The notes below the pieces were generated by a model, which made no database searches, had not been told where the DNA came from, and saw nothing but the letters and a program-made list of their open reading frames with translations. Shown here in pieces: positions 17,091 to 25,923 of a stretch of 64,000 nt of DNA. The stretch spans positions 186,001 to 250,000 of the forward strand of contig NZ_BMSX01000014.1 in the NCBI RefSeq assembly GCF_014649375.1, read 5' to 3'. The position numbers were made by a program, and so were the translations under genes. The stretch comes from Streptomyces aurantiogriseus (GTDB taxonomy: Bacteria; Actinomycetota; Actinomycetes; Streptomycetales; Streptomycetaceae). The number at the start of each line of letters is the position of its first letter. The first letter of the stretch is position 1.

Positions 17091-17873
17091 CTACGACAGG
17101 TGCCCCAGCTCGTGCGAGGCCGCGGCCACCGTGCTGCGCAGCTCACGGGTGACCTCGGCGAGGTGGTCCGGTGTGCCGAGGCTCTCCGGCAGGACGACGG
17201 ACACGGCGAGCGGCAGCGGGTCGCCGGCCGCGAAGACGGGGGCGGCGACGGAGATGATGCCCGGGATGACACCGCCGTGCGTCACGACATGGCCCTGCTC
17301 GCGGACCTGAGCCCGCAGGGCCGCGAGGCGCTCGTCGCTCCACTCCGCCTCCCTGCCGCGGAGCTCGGAGCCCAGGACCTCGTCGGTGAGACTCTCGGGC
17401 AGGTGGGCCAGGAAGACCCGGCCCACGGACGAGGTGAGCAGGGGAAGCGTGGCGCCGACCCGCACCGTCAGGGGCAGCGGCCGGGTGCCGTACGCCCAGC
17501 TCACCACGATCGGTCCACGGTCCCCCCAGACGGCGAGGTTCACGGAGTGGCCCGTGCGGTCCCTCAGCTGCGCCGCGTGGCCGCTCGCCACCGCCACCTC
17601 GTTGGTGCGGCGCAGCGACTCGGCGCCCAGGCGGCGCATCGCGGCCCCGAAGTCGTAGAGGCCCGACGCGGGATCCTGTGAGGTCAGGCCGATGCGGCCG
17701 AGGCTGACGAGGTAGCGGTGCACCTTGCTGGGCTGCATCCCGCTCGCCTGCGCGATCGCCGACAGACTCAGCGCGCCGCCGCCGCTCTCCAGCGCCAGCA
17801 GGACCCGCATCGCCGTCTCGACGGACTGGATCCCCTGACGCTCCCCGTTCTCCCGGGGGTCGGTCGTGGTCAC
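17091..17873 (-). CDS. IclR-family transcriptional regulator
   Basis: A 260-residue IclR protein. The N-terminal winged helix (residues about 15-75) includes LSLSAIAQASGMQPSKVHRY, and the C-terminal effector domain contains PLLTSSVGRVFLAHLPES and ISVAAPVF. It is divergent from the gamma-resorcylate operon and is the likely local regulator, as an IclR protein (TsdR) is for the equivalent Rhodococcus genes. Two copies of AACGCGTT in the intergenic region are candidate sites. Whether it represses or activates cannot be told from sequence. Confidence 0.88.
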   Translation of the reverse strand: MTTTDPRENGERQGIQSVETAMRVLLALESGGGALSLSAIAQASGMQPSKVHRYLVSLGRIGLTSQDPASGLYDFGAAMRRLGAESLRRTNEVAVASGHAAQLRDRTGHSVNLAVWGDRGPIVVSWAYGTRPLPLTVRVGATLPLLTSSVGRVFLAHLPESLTDEVLGSELRGREAEWSDERLAALRAQVREQGHVVTHGGVIPGIISVAAPVFAAGDPLPLAVSVVLPESLGTPDHLAEVTRELRSTVAAASHELGHLS

Positions 17874-17900
17874 GGCGCGGTCCTCTTCCCTGCCGGCGAA

Positions 17901-17980
17901 TGAACGCGTTCAGCCTATCGGCGCGGCGAGTCCGAACCGGTCCGCAAACCGATCTGACATTCACTATTGCGGAACGCGTT
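17901..17980. promoter_or_regulatory. Candidate IclR operators upstream of gamma-resorcylate operon
   Basis: A perfect 12-bp palindrome TGAACGCGTTCA at 17901-17912 shares its core AACGCGTT with a second site at 17973-17980, inside GGAACGCGTTAC. The centres are 70 bp apart, which would suit DNA looping by a tetrameric IclR protein. The rest of the 336-bp divergent region (17874-18209) shows no gene. A CTGACA at 17954-17959 is a weak -35 candidate. Confidence 0.55.
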
Positions 17981-18209
17981 ACGTTCTGGTGAACTGCGGG
18001 AGCGGTGGCACTCGCCTCCGCCCAGCTGCCCCCCGCCGCACCGGCGGGCCGTTCCGCAGCCGCCCCGAGCAACTGTCCTTCGGCGCACACACCCGCGCAT
18101 CTCATCCGCTCCGGCACGCCCACCGAGCCGGGCACCGCTCCCCGACTGCACCCGAGACCTCGATCGCGGACGAGATCCGCGGTCGAGATCACCCGAGGAG
18201 AACTCCGCA

Positions 18210-19202
18210 ATGAAGCTGATCGGCCTCGAAGAGCACTTCGTGACCCCGGACCTGGTCGGCCACGGCGCCTCGACCGCGTCCATCGCCGAGCCCCGAGCGT
18301 GGGCCGAGGCCTCCCGCCGCCTCCTCGACCTCACCGGGGAACGCCTCGCCGACATGGACGCCGCCGGCCTGGACATGCAGGTGCTGTCGCTGAACTCCCC
18401 CGGCATCCAGGCGGAGAAGGACCCGGAGGCCGCCGTACGTCAGGCGGCCACGGTCAACGACTTCCTCGCCGGCGTCATCGCCGAGCACCCCGACCGTTTC
18501 TCGGGGTTCGGCGCCCTCCCCCTGCAGGACCCGAAGGCCGCCGCCGACGAGCTGGAGCGGGCGGTCACCCAGCTCGGCCTGCGTGGCGCCCTCGTCAACG
18601 CGCACACCCACGGCAGGTACCTCGACGACCCCGAGCTGCGCGTCGTCTGGGAGCGCGCCGAGCACCTCGACGTACCGCTCTATCTGCACCCGGCCAACGG
18701 CGTCGACACCGCGCATGTGTTCTCGGGCCACCCGGAACTCGTCGGACCGATGTGGAGCTGGGGTGTCGACACGGCCACCCACGTCCTGCGGCTGATCTTC
18801 GGCGGCGTCTTCGACGACTTCCCGAACGCCAAGCTGCTGCTCGGCCACATGGGAGAGGGCCTCCCCTTCGTGATGTGGCGCATGGACTCGCGCTGGGAGT
18901 TCCACGCGCACCACGGCATCGAGCTGAAGCGCGGGCGCCCCTCGGAGTACATCCGGCACAACCTCTACATCACGACCAGCGGCGTCTGCTCCCCCGCCCC
19001 GCTGCTCACCGCCCTGCTCTCGATGGGCGCCGACCACATCCTCTTCGGCACCGACTACCCCTTCGAGGACATCGAGACGGCCACGACGTTCCTGCGCGAC
19101 GCGCCGATCAGCGACGCCGACCGGCTCAAGATCGGCCACCGCAACGCCGAGAAGCTGCTCGGGCTCGCTCCCACCCCCGCACCCGCGTACGCCGGTGTCT
19201 GA
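18210..19202 (+). CDS. Gamma-resorcylate decarboxylase-like amidohydrolase
   Basis: A 330-residue amidohydrolase of the ACMSD/o-hydroxybenzoate decarboxylase group. Metal ligands are readable: GLEEH at the start (E8, H9), LYLHPAN (His160), LLGHMGEGLPF, and FGTDYPFED (Asp282). The family performs non-oxidative decarboxylation of 2,6-dihydroxybenzoate, 2,3-dihydroxybenzoate or salicylate. The following resorcinol hydroxylase, maleylacetate reductase and hydroxyquinol dioxygenase indicate 2,6-dihydroxybenzoate (gamma-resorcylate) giving resorcinol. GAGGAG precedes the ATG at 18210 by 9 nt, and a longer open frame upstream is not supported. It is first of five co-directional genes. Confidence 0.8.
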   Translation: MKLIGLEEHFVTPDLVGHGASTASIAEPRAWAEASRRLLDLTGERLADMDAAGLDMQVLSLNSPGIQAEKDPEAAVRQAATVNDFLAGVIAEHPDRFSGFGALPLQDPKAAADELERAVTQLGLRGALVNAHTHGRYLDDPELRVVWERAEHLDVPLYLHPANGVDTAHVFSGHPELVGPMWSWGVDTATHVLRLIFGGVFDDFPNAKLLLGHMGEGLPFVMWRMDSRWEFHAHHGIELKRGRPSEYIRHNLYITTSGVCSPAPLLTALLSMGADHILFGTDYPFEDIETATTFLRDAPISDADRLKIGHRNAEKLLGLAPTPAPAYAGV

Positions 19203-19218
19203 GCGGAAGGGCACGCAC

Positions 19219-20769
19219 ATGTACGACGTCGCCGTCATCGGGTACGGGCCCGTGGGCATGGTCACGGCGGCACTGCTCGGTCGGGCAGGCCACGACGTGA
19301 TCGTGCTGGAGCGCTACCCCACCCTCTACAACCTTCCGCGCGCCGCGATCTTCGACGACGAGACGATGCGGACGTTCGACCTCCTCGGCATCTCCCACGA
19401 CCTGCTGCCCACGGTGCACGCCCAGCGGAACTACGAGTGGCGCAACGGGGCGGGCGAGCTGCTCATCGAGCACGACTTCGCCGCCGTCGGCGGCCAGGGC
19501 TGGGCGGAGTGGTACATGATGTACCAGCCGTACCTGGAGGACGCCCTCGACGGCCTGGTCCGCGGACTCGGGAACGTCGAGGTCCGGATGGACTCCCGGG
19601 TCACCGGCCTGCGGACCACACACCACGGCGTGGACATCGAGGTCGCGGGCGACGACACGGCCGTCTCGGCCCGGTACGTCGTGGCCTGCGACGGCGGCAA
19701 CAGCTTCACCCGCTCCTGGCTCGGCATCGGGCAGGAGGACCACGGGTTCTCCGAGCCGTGGATGGTCTGCGACTTCCGTCTGACCGGTGCCGCGGACATC
19801 CCCAAGGCCCGTCAGGTGTGCGACCCGAAGCAGCCGGTCTCGATCATCTCGCTGGGCCCGCGCCACCACCGGTTCAGCTTCATGCTCGACTCGGAGGACG
19901 CGTTCTCCGTCGAACGCGAGCCCGACCGGGTGTGGGCACGGGTCGCCGCCTACGTCGACCGCGGGCAGGCCGACCTCATCCGCGTCGCCACGTACACGTT
20001 CCGCTCGCTCGTCGCGGAGCGCTGGCGCAGCGGCCGGATCCTGCTCGCCGGGGACGCGGCCCACCAGATGCCGCCGTTCCTCGGGCAGGGCATGTGCTCG
20101 GGCATCCGCGACGCCCAGAACCTCGCGTTCAAGCTCGACGCCGTGCTGCGGGGCGCCGACGACGCGCTGCTCGACACGTACCAGAGCGAACGCGAGCCGC
20201 ATGTGCGGGCCATCATCGCCAAGGGCATCGAGCTCGGCCGCGTCCAGACGATGCGCGACCCGGTGGCCGCCGCCGAGCGGGACGCCCGGCTGATCGCGCT
20301 GCGCGAGGCGAACGGCCGCCCCGAGAAGATGCGCTTCCCCGGCCTCGGCCCGGGCCTGCGCGACGAGTCCCCGCAGGCGGGACACCTGATGCCGCAGGGC
20401 CGGGTGGAGTCGCACGGCACCGCGGGACTCTTCGACGAGGTGCTCGGCCGCGGGTTCGTCCTCCTTGTCGACGGCCGGGGTGGCGCCGCGCTCGACGCCT
20501 CGACCGCCGAGCTCGCCGCCCGGCTCGGCGTCGCCGTGCACCACCTCACCGATCGCCGTCTCACCACCGAGGGGATCACCGATGTCGGCGGCGTCTACGG
20601 GCGCTGGTTCGACGACACCGACCGCGCCGCCGTTCTGTGGCGGCCCGACTTCTACATCCTCGGCACCGCGGGCGTCCTGTCCGACGTCCCGGCGCTGCTG
20701 AAGACACTTGCCAACGCAGTCGAGCCCGTACAGGCTCCTGCCACCGTCGGAGAAGGGACCCGGCCATGA
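19219..20769 (+). CDS. FAD-dependent resorcinol hydroxylase (MhpA-like)
   Basis: A 516-residue class A flavin monooxygenase. Motifs in order are VAVIGYGPVGM (FAD-binding, residues 4-14), VACDGGNSFTRS (DG motif) and LLAGDAAHQMPPFLGQGM (GD motif), with a thioredoxin-like C-terminal domain from about residue 400. It is closest in layout to 3-(3-hydroxyphenyl)propionate hydroxylase. Its place between a resorcylate decarboxylase and hydroxyquinol genes argues for resorcinol to hydroxyquinol. GGAAGG lies 7 nt before the ATG at 19219. Its stop overlaps the transporter start (ATGA). Confidence 0.82.
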   Translation: MYDVAVIGYGPVGMVTAALLGRAGHDVIVLERYPTLYNLPRAAIFDDETMRTFDLLGISHDLLPTVHAQRNYEWRNGAGELLIEHDFAAVGGQGWAEWYMMYQPYLEDALDGLVRGLGNVEVRMDSRVTGLRTTHHGVDIEVAGDDTAVSARYVVACDGGNSFTRSWLGIGQEDHGFSEPWMVCDFRLTGAADIPKARQVCDPKQPVSIISLGPRHHRFSFMLDSEDAFSVEREPDRVWARVAAYVDRGQADLIRVATYTFRSLVAERWRSGRILLAGDAAHQMPPFLGQGMCSGIRDAQNLAFKLDAVLRGADDALLDTYQSEREPHVRAIIAKGIELGRVQTMRDPVAAAERDARLIALREANGRPEKMRFPGLGPGLRDESPQAGHLMPQGRVESHGTAGLFDEVLGRGFVLLVDGRGGAALDASTAELAARLGVAVHHLTDRRLTTEGITDVGGVYGRWFDDTDRAAVLWRPDFYILGTAGVLSDVPALLKTLANAVEPVQAPATVGEGTRP

Positions 20770-22058
20770 CCGCACCGTCCGCCATACGCCCGACCGTCCG
20801 CAGCGTGCCCGCGAGCACGTTCATGCTGATCGCCGCCTGGGTCGTGGCGTCCCTCGAGGGCTACGACCTCGCCGTGTACGGCGTCACGGTCCCCGCGATC
20901 CTGGGCGACCCCTCGCTCGGCATCGACAAGGCCGAGGCCGGCACCATCGGTTCACTCGTCGGCATCGGGATGCTGATCGGCGCGGCCCTCGCCGGAGCCC
21001 TCGTCCACCGCACCGGCCCGCGCCGGCTCCTGCTCGTCGGCACCGTCGTGTTCACGGTCGGCATGGCGGTCTGCGCGGCCGCCGGCGGCGTCCCGTCCTT
21101 CGGCGCCGGACGCCTCGTCGTCGGTCTCGGCCTCGGCGTCGTGCTTCCCACGATCAACGCCTTCGTCGCCGACCTCAGCGAGCCCGGCCGCCGCAGCCGC
21201 AACGTCGCCCTGATCATGAGCGGCTACGCGGCCGGCGCCCTGCTCTCCCCGCTGCTCGGCACGGCCCTGCTCCCCGACGTCTCGTACCGCTGGCTGTACG
21301 TGATCGGCGTGCTCCCGGTGTTCCTGGCCCTGCCGCTGGTGCTCCGGCTGCCGGAGAGCCCGTTCCACCTCAGGCGCACGGGCCGCACGGCCGAGGCGCG
21401 GGAAGTGGAGGAGCGGCTCGGCCTCGCGCCGTCGGACGCCACGCCGACCTCGGACCCGGGTCGCTGGCTGGGCCTCGGCTCACTGCTGACGGGCGGGCTC
21501 GCGGTCTCGACCGTGCTCTTCTGGGCCATGTCCTTCTGCGGACTCCTCCTCGTCTTCGGCATCAGCACCTGGCTGCCGAGCATCATGCAGGCCGCCGGCT
21601 TCTCCCTCGGTTCGGCGCTGCTGCAGACGGCGGCCATGTGGCTGGGCGTCGGTGTCGGGGCGATCGTCGGTGGCCGGATCGCGGACGCGCTGGGCGCCAA
21701 GCGGGTCGTGGTCGTCGCGTTCCTGGTCGGTACGGTGAGTCTGATCGCGATGAGCACACGCCCGCCGACGCCCGTCATGTTCGTGCTCATGTTCATCAGC
21801 GGATTCGGGTTCATCGGCTCGCAGATCCTCGGCAACGCGTTCATCGTGACCAGGTATCCGGACGCCGTGCGGGGCAACGGCCTCGCGTGGGCCCTGTCGA
21901 TCGGCCGCTTCGGCGCGATCGTCGGCCCGTCCCTGGGCGCGTTCGTCCTCAGCTCGGGCGCCGACATCGAGTGGGCCTTCTACGCCTTCGCCGTCCCCGC
22001 CCTCGTCGGGGCGGTCGCGGCGGGCGTCGTGCCCCGGGCCCGGCCGGTGGCGGCGTGA
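20766..22058 (+). CDS. MFS aromatic acid transporter
   Basis: A 430-residue protein with 12 hydrophobic segments and the aromatic acid:H+ symporter signature: LEGYDLAVYGVTVPAI in helix 1, with Asp in the membrane as in PcaK, and loop 2-3 HRTGPRRLLL. A second conserved loop is GGRIADALGAKRVVV. It probably imports gamma-resorcylate or a related dihydroxybenzoate. It starts on ATGA shared with the hydroxylase stop and ends on GTGA shared with the reductase start, so the three are translationally linked. Confidence 0.87.
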   Translation: MTAPSAIRPTVRSVPASTFMLIAAWVVASLEGYDLAVYGVTVPAILGDPSLGIDKAEAGTIGSLVGIGMLIGAALAGALVHRTGPRRLLLVGTVVFTVGMAVCAAAGGVPSFGAGRLVVGLGLGVVLPTINAFVADLSEPGRRSRNVALIMSGYAAGALLSPLLGTALLPDVSYRWLYVIGVLPVFLALPLVLRLPESPFHLRRTGRTAEAREVEERLGLAPSDATPTSDPGRWLGLGSLLTGGLAVSTVLFWAMSFCGLLLVFGISTWLPSIMQAAGFSLGSALLQTAAMWLGVGVGAIVGGRIADALGAKRVVVVAFLVGTVSLIAMSTRPPTPVMFVLMFISGFGFIGSQILGNAFIVTRYPDAVRGNGLAWALSIGRFGAIVGPSLGAFVLSSGADIEWAFYAFAVPALVGAVAAGVVPRARPVAA

Positions 22059-23203
22059 ACCCGCTCCCGTCGCCGGTCGTCCACGAGTCCTGGGGCCAGC
22101 GGGTCGTCTTCGGCTCGGGCACCGCCCGGGAGGACGTGGCGGCCGAGGTCGCCGGGCTCGGCGCGAGCCGGGTCCTGGTGATCGCGGCCGACCGGGAGCG
22201 GGCCCTGGCCGAGGACCTCGGCAAGGACCTCCCCGTCGTGGCGGTCTTCAGCGATGTCCGGCCCCATGTGCCGGCCGAGGTGGCGCGGGCCGTACGGTCG
22301 GCCGCCCGTGAGTACGCGGCCGACCTGCTGCTCAGCGTCGGCGGAGGATCGACCACGGGCACGGCCAAGGCCGCGGCGCTCACCACCGGGCTGCCGGTCC
22401 TCGCCGTCCCCACCACCTACGCCGGCTCCGAGGCGACCCCCGTCTGGGGCCTCACCGAGGACGGCCACAAGCGCACCGGCGTCGACCCGAAGGTGCTCCC
22501 CCGGGTCATCGTCTACGACGCCACGCTGATGCTGTCGCTGCCGGCCCGGCTGTCGGTGACCTCGGGGCTCAACGCGCTCGCCCACTGCGTCGACGCGTGG
22601 TGGGCGCCGCGGCAGAACCCGATCAGCTCCGCCCTGGCCGTAGAGGGCGTCCGGTGGCTCGCGTCCTCGCTGCAGCGCATCGTCGCCGACGGCCAGGACG
22701 TCCCGGCCCGCCGCGACATCCTCTTCGGCACCTACCTCGGCGCGGTCGCCTTCGCCGGCGCCGGTTCCGGGCTGCACCACAAGGTGTGCCACGTCCTCGG
22801 CGGCGCGTACGACCTCGAACACGCCGCCCTGCACTCCGTGGTCCTGCCGCACGTGGTCGGTCTCAACCTGCCCGCGGCACCCGACGCGGCGCGGCTCCTC
22901 GAAGCGGGGCTCGGCAGTACCGCCGACCCGTTGGGCGCACTGCTCGACCTCTACGCGAAGCTCGAACCCCCGTGTTCCCTGCGTGAGTTGGGCCTCGCCG
23001 AGCGGGAGCTCGACCGGGCCACCGACCTGGTCATGGCACAGGTGCCGGACTCCAACCCGCGCCGGGTCGCCCACGGCGAGATGCGTGAACTGCTGGGGCG
23101 CGCGTACCGCGGCGACACCCCCGTGCCGGTCCCTGTCACCGGCCTTCGCACGAACGACCCGGACTTTCGCAGGAACGACACGGAAGAACGCACCGATGAC
23201 TGA
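22055..23203 (+). CDS. Maleylacetate reductase (first copy)
   Basis: A 382-residue iron-type alcohol dehydrogenase family protein. The nucleotide-binding GGGSTTGTAKA and the conserved VPTTYAGSEATPVWG are present. The C-terminal SGLHHKVCHVLGG is typical of maleylacetate reductases. It reduces maleylacetate to 3-oxoadipate with NAD(P)H, linking hydroxyquinol to central metabolism. The start is the GTG at 22055 in a GTGA overlap. It overlaps the dioxygenase start by 8 nt. A second copy, fairly divergent, is at 56.4-57.5 kb. Confidence 0.9.
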   Translation: MNPLPSPVVHESWGQRVVFGSGTAREDVAAEVAGLGASRVLVIAADRERALAEDLGKDLPVVAVFSDVRPHVPAEVARAVRSAAREYAADLLLSVGGGSTTGTAKAAALTTGLPVLAVPTTYAGSEATPVWGLTEDGHKRTGVDPKVLPRVIVYDATLMLSLPARLSVTSGLNALAHCVDAWWAPRQNPISSALAVEGVRWLASSLQRIVADGQDVPARRDILFGTYLGAVAFAGAGSGLHHKVCHVLGGAYDLEHAALHSVVLPHVVGLNLPAAPDAARLLEAGLGSTADPLGALLDLYAKLEPPCSLRELGLAERELDRATDLVMAQVPDSNPRRVAHGEMRELLGRAYRGDTPVPVPVTGLRTNDPDFRRNDTEERTDD

Positions 23204-24053
23204 ACAGGACCTCACCGACAAGGTCGTCGCGAGCTTCGACACCGCGAAGGACGAACGCTTCCGCGAGGTGATGCAGGCCCTTGTACGGCACGCCCACGCG
23301 TTCGTGCGGGAGACCCGGCTCACCGAGGACGAGTGGTCGGCGGCGATCGCGTTCCTGACGGCTGCCGGCCACCTCACGACCGACACCCGTCAGGAGTTCG
23401 TCCTGCTCTCGGACGTCCTCGGCATCTCCATGCTCACCGTCGCGGTGAACGAGCCGGGCCTCGGCGACGCGACCGAGTCCACCGTCCTCGGCCCGTTCTT
23501 CGTCCAGGACTCGCCGGAGATCGAGCTCGGCGGGGACATCGCCGGCGGCGCGAGCGGCGAGCCCTCCTGGGTCAGCGGCACGGTCACGGACACCGGTGGC
23601 GCCCCGGTCTCGGGGGCCCGCATCGAGGTGTGGGAGGCCGACGACGACGGGATGTACGACGTCCAGTACGACGACGGCGCCGGCGCCCTCGCCGGTCGCG
23701 CGCACCTGTTCACCGACGCCGAGGGCGGCTACCGCTTCTGGGGCCTGACTCCCACGCCGTACCCGATCCCGGACGACGGCCCCGTCGGCCTGCTGCTCCG
23801 GCACGCCGGCCGCTCACCGATGCGGGCACCGCATCTGCACTTCAAGGTGACGGCGCCCGGCTTCCAGCCGCTCATCACGCACATCTTCGTCGCGGACGAC
23901 CCCTGGCTGGACAGCGACTCGGTCTTCGGCGTGAAGGAGTCGCTCGTCCGCCCCTTCGACCGTCACCAGGCCGGCACGCCGACGCCCGACGGCCGGCGGT
24001 CGGCCGGCCCGTGGACCTCGGCGCGCTTCGACATCGTCCTCAGGAAGGAGTAG
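23196..24053 (+). CDS. Hydroxyquinol 1,2-dioxygenase (first copy)
   Basis: A 285-residue intradiol dioxygenase. The N-terminal helical domain contains TRQEFVLLSDVLGISML. The catalytic domain has STVLGPFF, GMYDVQYDD, a Tyr in TPYPIPDDGPVG and the iron histidines in APHLHFKV. These are the Tyr/Tyr/His/His ligands of the family. Sequence such as EVWEADDDG fits the hydroxyquinol rather than the catechol group. It converts hydroxyquinol to maleylacetate, the substrate of the gene just upstream. Last gene of the operon, convergent with the MGH1 gene 29 nt away. Confidence 0.9.
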   Translation: MTEQDLTDKVVASFDTAKDERFREVMQALVRHAHAFVRETRLTEDEWSAAIAFLTAAGHLTTDTRQEFVLLSDVLGISMLTVAVNEPGLGDATESTVLGPFFVQDSPEIELGGDIAGGASGEPSWVSGTVTDTGGAPVSGARIEVWEADDDGMYDVQYDDGAGALAGRAHLFTDAEGGYRFWGLTPTPYPIPDDGPVGLLLRHAGRSPMRAPHLHFKVTAPGFQPLITHIFVADDPWLDSDSVFGVKESLVRPFDRHQAGTPTPDGRRSAGPWTSARFDIVLRKE

Positions 24054-24082
24054 AGGCCCCGCTCGGCCCGCCGGTGCCGTCA

Positions 24083-25837
24083 TCAGCCGGACCGCACCCC
24101 GGGTGCCGTGTGCCGGAGTACGTGGGCCTCGGCGAGGATCAGGTAGCCGGCGGCGGTCCAGGTGTAGGCGCGGTCGCGCAGGCCCGTGCCGGTGAGGGCG
24201 TCGAAGTTCTCCGCGAAGCCGTGGGTTTCGCACAGGCGCAGGAAGCGGGCGCTGATCTCGTCGGCGAGGCGGTGCTGGCCGGCGCGGCGCAGGCCGTCCT
24301 CGACGAGGACGGTGGCGGGCGCCCAGATCGGGCCGCGCCAGTAGCCGTCGGGGCGGTAATGCGGTGAGGTGGGCAGCTCGGTGGCCAGGCCGTACGGAGT
24401 CAGGTGGGCCTCGATCCGGGCGGCCAGCGTCTTGGCGACGTGCTCGGGCAGGTGCTCGCCCAACGCGATGGGCATCAGGTCGAGGAGGCTGGAGCTGCCC
24501 CAGGTGTCGCCGCTGTGGGCGCCCCGTGCGACGAACCGCTCCCCCGTCCACAGCTCGTCGAGCATGGCCGCCTGCGTCACCTCCGCGGTACGTGTCCAGC
24601 CGCGGGCGTCGTCGCCACGGCCGAGTTCCGTTGCCAGGGCGGCGAGTTCCCGCAGCTGGAGGACGAGGAAGGCGGCCAGGTCGGCGGTGACGACCACGCG
24701 CTCGGGGTCGAAGGTGGTGGCGTTGTCCCAGCCGCTGTCGTTGCCGTGCTGGTAGTGGGGCAGGGCGGCGTCCGGTGCTCGGCGTGCGGTGAGCCAGAAG
24801 TCCGTCCAGCGGCGCAACCGCGCGTAGGCATCGGCGAGTTCGGCCCGGTCCAGGGGTTCGGAGAGGCGTCTGCGCAGGTGGGACAGCGTCCAGCCGTGGA
24901 TGGGGGGTTTGACGAAGTTGTGCAGGACCTCCGAGTGGGTCACCGAGTCGGGCAGGCCTCCGCTGTCGTCCTGGTGGTCGAACGGCAGCGAGAACTGCTC
25001 CCAGGCCAGTGCGGGCGCCCCCGGTGCCAGGGCGAGGGCGTTGAAGCAGTGGTCCCAGCTCCAGACCTTGTCCATCCAGTGCTTGGACATCAGCACCGCC
25101 GGCCGGGTGACGAGACCCGCCGGGTCGACGGTCGCCGACCACAGGACGTACACGGCGAGTTCGGCGGCCGGGGTACTGGAGGAGCGCCAGGGGGCCACCG
25201 CGTCGGCGAAGTCGGCGAAGGCCCGCTCCGCCGCGGCCACGACCTCGTCGAACGTCGTCCAGGCGCGGTAGGGACGGCGTGCGCTGTCGAACTCCTCGAC
25301 GGCGGCCTCCCAGCTTCCACCGGCGTCCGCGGTGATCGTGAGCCCGCGGTCGGCACCGCCCAGGGCCTGCCCGCCGGTGGCGTCGGCCACGACGCCGGCG
25401 AGTACGGTGACCCGGTAGCGGCGCCCGGTCTCGTACGAGGTGAACACGTACGCCCCGTCCACCGGGTCGCGGAAGAAGTAGGTGCCCGTGAACGGCGTCA
25501 GCGTCCCGGCCGCCGCGGCGATGCGCAGGCCGAGCCCGTTCCCGCGCAGGCGTACGGTGTCCGGCGACTCGTAGGCGAGGTCGACACGTCGGCCCTGCAG
25601 GGTCCAGCTGAGCCGGCCCGGTGTCGCCTCGACCCGCGTCTCGGCGCGGTCACCCCGGGCGGGGTCGAGAGGGACGAGGCGCAGAACGGCGTGCATGCCG
25701 TTCTGGTGGGAGACGAGGTGGAGGTCCTCGGCGTACGTCTTCTCCGCCAGGACCGGGGAGATGCCGAACCAGGATCCGTGCGTGCTGAACGGGATGTCGT
25801 GGACGGAGAAGGCCGGGCCGGACGGGGCGGCGGTCAT
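24083..25837 (-). CDS. MGH1/GH63-like intracellular glycoside hydrolase
   Basis: A 584-residue protein without a signal peptide. The N-terminal beta region (1-190) is followed by an (alpha/alpha)6 barrel. Typical of the GH63/MGH1-like group are KVWSWDHCFNALAL, QHGNDSGWDNAT (candidate catalytic Asp) and PDGYWRGPIWAP. It likely trims oligosaccharides imported by the ABC transporter encoded just upstream. The exact sugar is unknown; members cleave alpha-glucosides, alpha-mannosides or mannosylglycerate. The ATG at 25837 has no strong ribosome site. Confidence 0.8.
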   Translation of the reverse strand: MTAAPSGPAFSVHDIPFSTHGSWFGISPVLAEKTYAEDLHLVSHQNGMHAVLRLVPLDPARGDRAETRVEATPGRLSWTLQGRRVDLAYESPDTVRLRGNGLGLRIAAAAGTLTPFTGTYFFRDPVDGAYVFTSYETGRRYRVTVLAGVVADATGGQALGGADRGLTITADAGGSWEAAVEEFDSARRPYRAWTTFDEVVAAAERAFADFADAVAPWRSSSTPAAELAVYVLWSATVDPAGLVTRPAVLMSKHWMDKVWSWDHCFNALALAPGAPALAWEQFSLPFDHQDDSGGLPDSVTHSEVLHNFVKPPIHGWTLSHLRRRLSEPLDRAELADAYARLRRWTDFWLTARRAPDAALPHYQHGNDSGWDNATTFDPERVVVTADLAAFLVLQLRELAALATELGRGDDARGWTRTAEVTQAAMLDELWTGERFVARGAHSGDTWGSSSLLDLMPIALGEHLPEHVAKTLAARIEAHLTPYGLATELPTSPHYRPDGYWRGPIWAPATVLVEDGLRRAGQHRLADEISARFLRLCETHGFAENFDALTGTGLRDRAYTWTAAGYLILAEAHVLRHTAPGVRSG

Positions 25838-25856
25838 GTGGACTTACTCGTTTCTT

Positions 25857-25892
25857 CAGCAGGGGAAGACCAGTCAGCAGGGGAAGACCAGG
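25857..25892. repeat. 18-bp tandem duplication upstream of MGH1 gene
   Basis: Two adjacent 18-bp copies beginning CAGCAGGGGAAGACCAG differ only in the last base. They fill part of the 86-bp gap between the permease and glycosidase genes, just before the glycosidase start. The origin is probably replication slippage, and it is outside coding sequence. Confidence 0.85.
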
Positions 25893-25923
25893 GGAACCCA
25901 ACCGGCGGTAGGCCGGGAGGAGT

